Below are positions 57,971-64,000 of a stretch of DNA of 64,000 nucleotides, one piece after another. A program made the translations under genes and the position numbers. Source of the stretch: Nocardioides ungokensis. GTDB taxonomy: Bacteria > Actinomycetota > Actinomycetes > Propionibacteriales > Nocardioidaceae. Under the pieces are notes generated by a model. That model was not told the DNA's origin and searched no databases. It saw only the letters and a program-made list of their open reading frames with translations. The stretch's first letter is position 1. Every line of letters begins with the position of its first letter. The stretch is taken from the NCBI RefSeq assembly GCF_013466985.1, contig NZ_CP059164.1, forward strand, positions 3,853,001 through 3,917,000. Reading direction: 5' to 3'.

Positions 57971-59093
57971 CTACTGGGTCGGGATCTCGAGCGTCCCGGT
58001 GGGGTCGTCGTAGCGCTCGTCGCAGCGGCCCAGCGCCACCGAGCAGTCCAGCAGCACGTGATTGCCGGTGCGCGCGGCGCTGGTCGCCAGCACCAGGAAC
58101 CGGTCGGCGTCCTGCCAGTGGATCGCAAGGGGCGTGAGGTCGTCGTCGAGGTCGACCGGTCGCGTCGACCAGGTGACGCCGTCGTCGGACTCCATGACCG
58201 CGAGGCCGCTGGCACCGGCCGCGGCGTAGGCCCGTCCGTCCGGGGCGAGCGAGCCGACGCCGCCGTCCAGCCGGGCGACGCGCCGCGGCGGGGTGACCCG
58301 GTCCGGCTGCGTCTGCCGCACGTCCCAGAGCTCGGTCCCCTGCGTGGTCCGCACGGCGAGGACGTCGCGGGTCAGGTCCGCGGACACCGGATCCCCGTCG
58401 ACGTCGACCTCCGACGAGTCATCCGGGTGCCGCAGCGAGAGCCGGTCGCCCTCGTCCTCGATCCACGACGTGCCGTCGGTGGCGACCAGGTCGGTCTGTC
58501 TGCTGCTCCAGCAGCGGCACCTTCTCGGTGTCCCGGTCTGAACCCAGCGGGCGCAGGTGCAGCGTGTTGCCCCGGTCGACGAAGGCGAGGGTGGTCCCCG
58601 CCTCGTCGAGCCAGGCGTTGACCACCGGGCGGCCGTCGGCCAGCGGCACGGGGTCACCCGGCTCGCCGTCGTCGGCGAGCGGCACCCGCCACAGATGGGC
58701 GTCGCCGTCGATGACGACCGCATCCCCGGCGGCGGAGCGACCGACGACCTGCTGGATCCGCAGGTCGCCGGCGTAGCTGCCGTTGCCCGGCTGGAGCACC
58801 TGGAGCCGGCCTTCGAGGCGCACCACGGCGAGCCCCTCCCTGCTCGCCGAGGGCCGGTCCGCCGGTGCGGGCGCCACGTGGCGCCCCGGGCTGGACCCGG
58901 TGTCCTCGAGCATGCCCGCGGCCACGACCGCCGCCGCGGCCACCAGCCCGGCGCCGCCGGCCAGCACCCGGCGCGTCGTACGCCGGCGCCGCTCGCCTCG
59001 CACCCGCGCCCGGAACGCGACCTCGTCGACCGGCGGCACCGGGACGGCGTGCTGGACCTGGGTGAGGGCGTCGCGGATCTCGGTGGTGGTCAT
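57971..59093 (-). CDS. Membrane-anchored partner of ECF sigma factor, one-base frameshift near 58500
   Basis: The N-terminal 45 residues are cytoplasmic. A helix (about 46-62, VLAGGAGLVAAAAVVAAGML) leads to an external propeller-like domain (GRLQVLQPGNGSYAGDLRIQ, HLWRVPLADDGEPGD). Near 58497-58503 the frame must change to continue as LVATDGTSWIEDEGDRLSLR and on to the stop at 57971, giving about 374 residues. Layout and position match the protein at 15297-16484. The start overlaps the sigma stop (ATGA). The frameshift may be an assembly error. Confidence 0.72.
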
Positions 59094-59592
59094 GACATCT
59101 CCTCGACGAGCTCGAGCATGGGCAGCGCGGCCCGGAGCCGCTTGATCGCGTGGTGGGTCTGGCTCTTGACCGAGCCGACCGAGCAGCCGAGCTCGCGCGC
59201 CGTGGCCTCCTCGGTGAGGTCCTCGACGTAGCGGAGCACCAGCGTGGCCCGCATCCGCGGCGGCAGCCTGCGGATCTCCTCCCACAGGGCGAGGTGGTCG
59301 GCGCGGACATCGAGGCCTCCGCCGGGCCGGCGTCGGGGAGCTGGTCCGTGACGACCTCGCGTCGCCGCTTGCCCCACTGCCTCGACATGTGGTTGACCAT
59401 GGCGCGGCGGACGTAGGCGTCGGCCGCCGCCTTGTCGCGGATCCCGTCCCACTTCACGCAGGTCCGGGCGAGGGCACCCTGCAGCAGGTCCTCGGCCTCG
59501 TGCCGGTCCCCGGTCAGTAGGTAGGCCGTACGGAAGAGCGGACCCCAGCGAGCCGCCATGAACTCGCTGAACGAGTGCTCGGTGCCTGCCAT
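59090..59592 (-). CDS. SigE-family ECF sigma factor, one-base frameshift near 59310
   Basis: Region 2 (FSEFMAARWGPLFRTAYLLT, HEAEDLLQGALARTCVKWDG) reads from ATG 59592, which has a good aggagga upstream. A missing base at 59310-59311 separates it from region 4 (LPPRMRATLVLRYVEDLTEE, ARELGCSVGSVKSQTHHAIK). Corrected length is 167 residues. It is paralogous to the sigma factor at 14768 and paired with a similar membrane partner. Confidence 0.85.
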
Positions 59593-59724
59593 GTGGCTGT
59601 GTCCTCCTGATCGATGGTCCCTCAGGAGATGTAGAGGCCCGCGTTGCCGAGAAGGTTGAGAGGGCGCCGACGCTACCTGCCGGGACCCCTGCCCAGCCGG
59701 GCACGCGTTCACTACCGTGAGGTC

Positions 59725-61068
59725 ATGATCGACCGTGCGCGTCTGGCTGCCCTGCGGGCGGCCGAGGAGGACCGGTTCGTCCGGGCCCACCCCCGCTCCG
59801 CCGAGCTGGCGACCAAGGCCGGCCTCTCCCTCCTCGCCGGGGTCCCGATGCCGTGGATGACCCGCTGGCCGGGCGCCTTCCCGGTGTTCCTCGACCACGC
59901 GTCGGGTGCCCGGCTGGTGGACGTCGACGGGGTCTCCTACGTCGACCTCTGCCTCGGCGACACCGGCGCGATGACCGGGCACGCCCTGCCGGCCGTGACC
60001 GCCGCCGTCGAGCAGCGGGCCCGGGCCGGGATCACCGCGATGCTGCCCTCCCCCGACGCGGTGTGGGTCGGCGAGGAGCTGACCCGGCGCTTCGGTCTCC
60101 CGCGCTGGCAGATGGCGATGTCGGCGACCGACGCGAACCGCTTCGTGCTCCGCTTCGCCCGGCACCTCACCGGCCGGCAACGGATCGCGGTGATGGACTG
60201 GTGCTACCACGGCACCGTCGACGAGACCCTCGCCGTGCTCGACGGCGACCGGGTCGTCCCGCGGCCGGGCGCCCTGGGCCCCCAGGTCGACGTCGCGGAG
60301 ACGACGGCCGTCGTGCCCTTCAACGACATCGACGCCTTGGACCGGCGGCTCGCCGTCGGTGACGTGGCCTGCCTGCTCATGGAGCCGGCCCTGACCAACA
60401 TCGGGATCGTGCTGCCCGACGAGGGCTACCTCGCCGCGGTCCGCGAGGTGACCCGGCGCCACGACGTGCTGCTGGTGATCGACGAGACCCACACCCTGTG
60501 CGCCGGACCCGGCGGCTGCACCGCCGCTTGGGGACTGGAGCCGGACCTGGTCGTGGTGGGCAAGCCGATCGGCGGCGGCATCCCGGTGGCGGCGTACGGC
60601 ATGACTGCCGAGGTCGCCGACCGGCTGCTGAAGCCGATGGAGGAGGCCGAGGTCGACGTGTCCGGCGTCGGCGGGACCCTCACCGGCAACGCGCTCGCGA
60701 TGGCGGCGGTGCGGGCGACCCTGTCGACCGCCCTGCGCGCGGAGGACTTCGCGGTGGCGGTCCCGCTCGCCGAGCGGTTCGCCGACGGCGTTGCCGGCGT
60801 GATCGCCGAGCACGACCTCCCCTGGCACGTGCAGCGGCTCGGCTGCCGCGCGGAGTACTGGTTCTGCCCGCCGCCACGCACCGGCGCTGCCGCAGCGGCC
60901 GCCGTTGACGAGGAGCTCGAGGGCTTCTTCCACCTGTACGCGCTCAACCGCGGCATCCTGCTGACCCCGTTCCACAACATGGCCCTGTTCTCGCCCCACC
61001 ACACCCCGGCCGACGTCGACCGGCACACCGAGGTCTTCGCCGGTGCCGTCAGGGAGCTGTCCGCATGA
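59725..61068 (+). CDS. PLP-dependent aminotransferase, HemL-like (class III)
   Basis: A 447-residue fold-type I enzyme. The PLP-binding Lys280 is in VVVGKPIGGGIPVAAYG and the Asp that pairs with the PLP ring is Asp253 (VIDETHTLCAGPGG). Overall layout matches glutamate-1-semialdehyde aminomutase and class III transaminases, but DETHTLCAG differs from the usual DEVMTGFR, so the substrate probably differs from that of the haem pathway enzyme. It is followed with an ATGA overlap by a TPR protein. Confidence 0.85.
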   Translation: MIDRARLAALRAAEEDRFVRAHPRSAELATKAGLSLLAGVPMPWMTRWPGAFPVFLDHASGARLVDVDGVSYVDLCLGDTGAMTGHALPAVTAAVEQRARAGITAMLPSPDAVWVGEELTRRFGLPRWQMAMSATDANRFVLRFARHLTGRQRIAVMDWCYHGTVDETLAVLDGDRVVPRPGALGPQVDVAETTAVVPFNDIDALDRRLAVGDVACLLMEPALTNIGIVLPDEGYLAAVREVTRRHDVLLVIDETHTLCAGPGGCTAAWGLEPDLVVVGKPIGGGIPVAAYGMTAEVADRLLKPMEEAEVDVSGVGGTLTGNALAMAAVRATLSTALRAEDFAVAVPLAERFADGVAGVIAEHDLPWHVQRLGCRAEYWFCPPPRTGAAAAAAVDEELEGFFHLYALNRGILLTPFHNMALFSPHHTPADVDRHTEVFAGAVRELSA

Positions 61069-61772
61069 TCGACCCGACCCCGCTCTGGGACTTCGACGAC
61101 CCCGCCGCGTCGGAGCTGCGCCTCCGGGCCGCCGCCGAGGAGGCCGACCCCGACGACCGGCTGGTGCTGATGACCCAGGTGGCGCGGGCGCTGGGCCTCC
61201 AGGAGCAGTACGACGAGGGCCACGCGGTCCTCGACGACCTGTCACCCACCGGGGACGAGGTCGCAGTGCGGATCGCCCTCGAGCGGGGCCGGCTGTTCCG
61301 CTCCCAGGGTGACCCAGAGCAGGCCCGGCCGCTCTTCGAGGCGGCGGCGCAGACCGCGGTCGCGGCCCACCTCGACGCGCTGCGGGTGGACGCCCTGCAC
61401 ATGGTGGCCCTGGTGGCCGAGCCGGCCGACCAGCTGAGCATCGCGGAGGAGGCGCTCGCGGCCGCCCGCGCCTCGTCGGACCCGCAGGCGCGGGACTGGG
61501 ACGCCTCGCTGCTGAACAACATCGGGATGACCCACGCCGACGCCGGCGACTTCGAAGCCGCGCTGGCGTCGTTCCGCGACGCTCTCGCGGCCTGCGAGCG
61601 GATCGGCGACCCGGCCCGCATCCGCGTGGCCCGGTGGATGGTGGCGTGGTCACTGCGCAACCTCGGCCGGCGCGACGAGGCTCTCGCGATGCAGCGGGCC
61701 CTCAAGGCTGAGCTCGACGCCGCCGGACGCACCGACCCGTACGTGGACGAGGAGCTCGCCCTCCTGGAGTGA
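61065..61772 (+). CDS. TPR-repeat protein
   Basis: A 235-residue all-helical soluble protein. Tetratricopeptide units are visible as GLQEQYDEGHAVLDDL, LFRSQGDPEQARPLFEAAAQ, NNIGMTHADAGDFEAALASF and SLRNLGRRDEALAMQRAL. TPR arrays mediate protein-protein binding. It is translationally coupled to the transaminase gene (ATGA overlap), suggesting that they act together, but no partner can be named. Confidence 0.85.
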   Translation: MIDPTPLWDFDDPAASELRLRAAAEEADPDDRLVLMTQVARALGLQEQYDEGHAVLDDLSPTGDEVAVRIALERGRLFRSQGDPEQARPLFEAAAQTAVAAHLDALRVDALHMVALVAEPADQLSIAEEALAAARASSDPQARDWDASLLNNIGMTHADAGDFEAALASFRDALAACERIGDPARIRVARWMVAWSLRNLGRRDEALAMQRALKAELDAAGRTDPYVDEELALLE

Positions 61773-61821
61773 CCGGCCCACGACCCTTGTCGTCGGCCGC
61801 GGCCCGGCTTACCGTCGAATC

Positions 61822-62238
61822 ATGGGACGTGGCGTCCTCGGCGGAGTCGGTGGGCTGCTCACGGTCGCGCTGGACACCGTGGTCCTCGGCCTGGCCGTCG
61901 GCAGCGTGCTCTACTTCGGCGCCGTGGTGGGGTTCGTCCGCCACCACGTGCTGGAGCGGATCTCACCGCCCCCCGAACGCCCGGCCCGCCGACCCATCGA
62001 ACGGATCGCGAGCGACGTGCGGCGGGTGCGCAGCGAGGTCTTCCAACCGGCCCCGGGCATGCCCATGGCACGCCGGGTCGGGATCAGCCGGGCCTACGAC
62101 GACCTGCTCGTCGACGCCTGCCACGCCCTCGGCGTGCCGGACACGCTCACCGGCCTGCCCCCCGGGACCGAGCGCGATGCCGAACGGCTCCACGTGGAGG
62201 ACGCACTGACCCGCGCCGGGCTGCGCCTCAGCGCGTGA
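61822..62238 (+). CDS. Hypothetical protein with one membrane helix
   Basis: A 138-residue protein. A hydrophobic helix lies at about 10-37 (LLTVALDTVVLGLAVGSVLY), followed by a basic linker (RPARRPIERIASDVRRVR) and a helical cytoplasmic part (RAYDDLLVDACHALGVPD). This type of small anchored protein is common in Nocardioides-like genomes and has no assigned role. Its 3' end overlaps trmB on the opposite strand by 11 bp. Confidence 0.75.
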   Translation: MGRGVLGGVGGLLTVALDTVVLGLAVGSVLYFGAVVGFVRHHVLERISPPPERPARRPIERIASDVRRVRSEVFQPAPGMPMARRVGISRAYDDLLVDACHALGVPDTLTGLPPGTERDAERLHVEDALTRAGLRLSA

Positions 62239-62956
62239 CGCGGGTGTAGACCAGGTCCGTGATGGACCGCCCCGCGGCCAGGCCCTTGCGCTCGAACCGG
62301 GTGACCGGCCGCTCGTCCCAGCGTTCGGAGACCCCGCCGTCCAGGAGCGGCTCGGCGTCGAGCACCTCGACCATCTGCTCGGCGTAGTCGGCCCAGTCGG
62401 TCGCCAGCCGCCACTCGGCGCCCGGCGCCAGCCGGGAAGCCGCGAGCGACGCGAACGCGGGGGTGACCAGCCGGCGCTTGTGGTGACGCTTCTTGTGCCA
62501 CGGGTCGGGGAAGAACGTCCACAGCCCCGCGAGGCTGCCGGGCGCCACGAGGTGCTCCATCGACCAGACCGCGTCGACCGAGCAGAACCGGACGTTGGTC
62601 GCGCCGGCCTCGGCGACCCGGCCCAGGCTGTCGGCCACCCCGGGCCGCCAGACCTCGAGGGCCAGCACGTCGTACGCCGGACGGGTGGCGGCCAGTGCCG
62701 CGGTCGCCTCGCCCACGCCCGAGCCGATCTCGACGATGAGCGGCGCCTCGCGGCCGAACCAGGTCGCGAAGGTGAAGCCCGGCCGGTCGACAGCCTCGTC
62801 GGGCACGACCCACTCCTCGTGGTGGGCCTGCCAGGCGGCCTGCTGGCGCGGGGTGAAGCGGCTGCCGCGGCGCGCGTAGGTCAGCACCTCACGCATCCGC
62901 CGGCCGTCCTCGGTCAGCTTCTCGTGGGGGCGGGCGGGGCGGACTCGCTCGTTCAT
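62228..62956 (-). CDS. trmB: tRNA (guanine-N7-)-methyltransferase
   Basis: A 242-residue TrmB. The SAM motif is LIVEIGSGVGEATAAL, and the family signature is FPDPWHKKRHHKRRLV, with EWRLATDWADYAEQM towards the end. It makes m7G46 in the variable loop of tRNAs. ATG 62956 is preferred because gagagagg sits about 9 bp upstream; ATG 62965 would add three residues. It lies downstream of the tuf terminator on the same strand. Confidence 0.93.
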   Translation of the reverse strand: MNERVRPARPHEKLTEDGRRMREVLTYARRGSRFTPRQQAAWQAHHEEWVVPDEAVDRPGFTFATWFGREAPLIVEIGSGVGEATAALAATRPAYDVLALEVWRPGVADSLGRVAEAGATNVRFCSVDAVWSMEHLVAPGSLAGLWTFFPDPWHKKRHHKRRLVTPAFASLAASRLAPGAEWRLATDWADYAEQMVEVLDAEPLLDGGVSERWDERPVTRFERKGLAAGRSITDLVYTRVTR

Positions 62957-62997
62957 CGCCGCCATCCTCTCTCGTGGCTCGGCCGGACATGCAGAAC

Positions 62998-63021
62998 GGC
63001 CCCGGACCGAGGTCCGGGGCC
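62998..63021 (-). terminator. Terminator after tuf
   Basis: The arms ggccccggacc and ggtccggggcc are perfectly complementary with a very short loop, 37 bp beyond the tuf stop. No T-run follows, as is common in high-GC actinobacteria. Confidence 0.8.
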
Positions 63022-63057
63022 GAACTGGTGGATCAGCTGGTCATCGACCAGCGGGGA

Positions 63058-64000
<943 letters not shown>

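Noticed and set aside
58654..61653. 999-codon minus-strand frame across the transaminase and sigma genes
   Set aside because: Composition is low-complexity Arg/Gly/Pro. Only the part inside the sigma gene is real; the rest is antisense shadow.

Overview
The window is GC-rich actinobacterial DNA. The gene order of the S10, spc and alpha ribosomal operons, the frequent GTG starts, the 4-bp ATGA/GTGA overlaps and the mix of small families (CadI-like protein, MoxR/DUF58 block, SigE-type ECF factors) fit the Nocardioidaceae, Nocardioides being my best guess. That assignment is an inference from gene content, not from a marker-gene search.

Region 1 (about 1-22.8 kb) is an accessory zone. It holds a cut-off beta-propeller gene, an IS110-family element, an intact IS30-family element with visible ends, a GT-C-like membrane protein, a SpoIIE-type phosphatase, several small membrane proteins and lipoproteins, broken genes, an ECF sigma factor with its membrane partner, and a large LuxR (LAL) regulator bracketed by a 36-bp inverted repeat. 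The short intergenic spaces of this zone carry about a dozen copies of one GC-rich repeat family, seen nowhere else in the window. Within it, 7.8-11.0 kb encodes a two-gene unit: an Ala/Asn-rich internally duplicated protein without a signal peptide, translationally coupled to an 826-residue membrane protein with an M50-like HExxH site and a Cys-rich external domain. This is the best candidate for an undescribed system.

Region 2 (22.9-30.7 kb) carries an aldo/keto reductase, an arsenic/metal cluster (arsR-aquaporin-arsC divergent from a cadI-like gene), an RsmC-like methyltransferase overlapping truA, a response-regulator/TrxB-like flavoprotein without the redox cysteines, a PfkB sugar kinase and a YtrA-type GntR regulator.

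Region 3 (30.7-49.8 kb, all minus strand) is the ribosomal super-operon. Read in transcription order it runs rpsJ-rplC-rplD-rplW-rplB-rpsS-rplV-rpsC-rplP-rpmC-rpsQ, rplN-rplX-rplE-rpsN-rpsH-rplF-rplR-rpsE-rpmD-rplO, secY-adk-map, then a terC gene behind a probable Mn(II) yybP-ykoY riboswitch and an LLM flavin monooxygenase, then infA-rpmJ-rpsM-rpsK-rpsD-rpoA-rplQ. Strong hairpins sit between several of these genes.

Region 4 (50.2-64 kb) holds the plus-strand block of a membrane protein, DUF4129, DUF4350, MoxR ATPase and DUF58 genes, followed by GNAT, SpoIIM-like and RDD genes. A second ECF sigma/membrane-partner pair, an aminomutase-like transaminase, a TPR protein and trmB follow, and tuf runs off the right edge.

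Sequence quality: rpsS, rplV, rpsC, rplD (twice) and tuf each need a one-base correction to give the normal protein, as do the second sigma factor, its partner and the gene at 6.7-7.5 kb. Essential genes cannot all be broken, so these are most likely assembly indels; coordinates below span the whole corrected genes.
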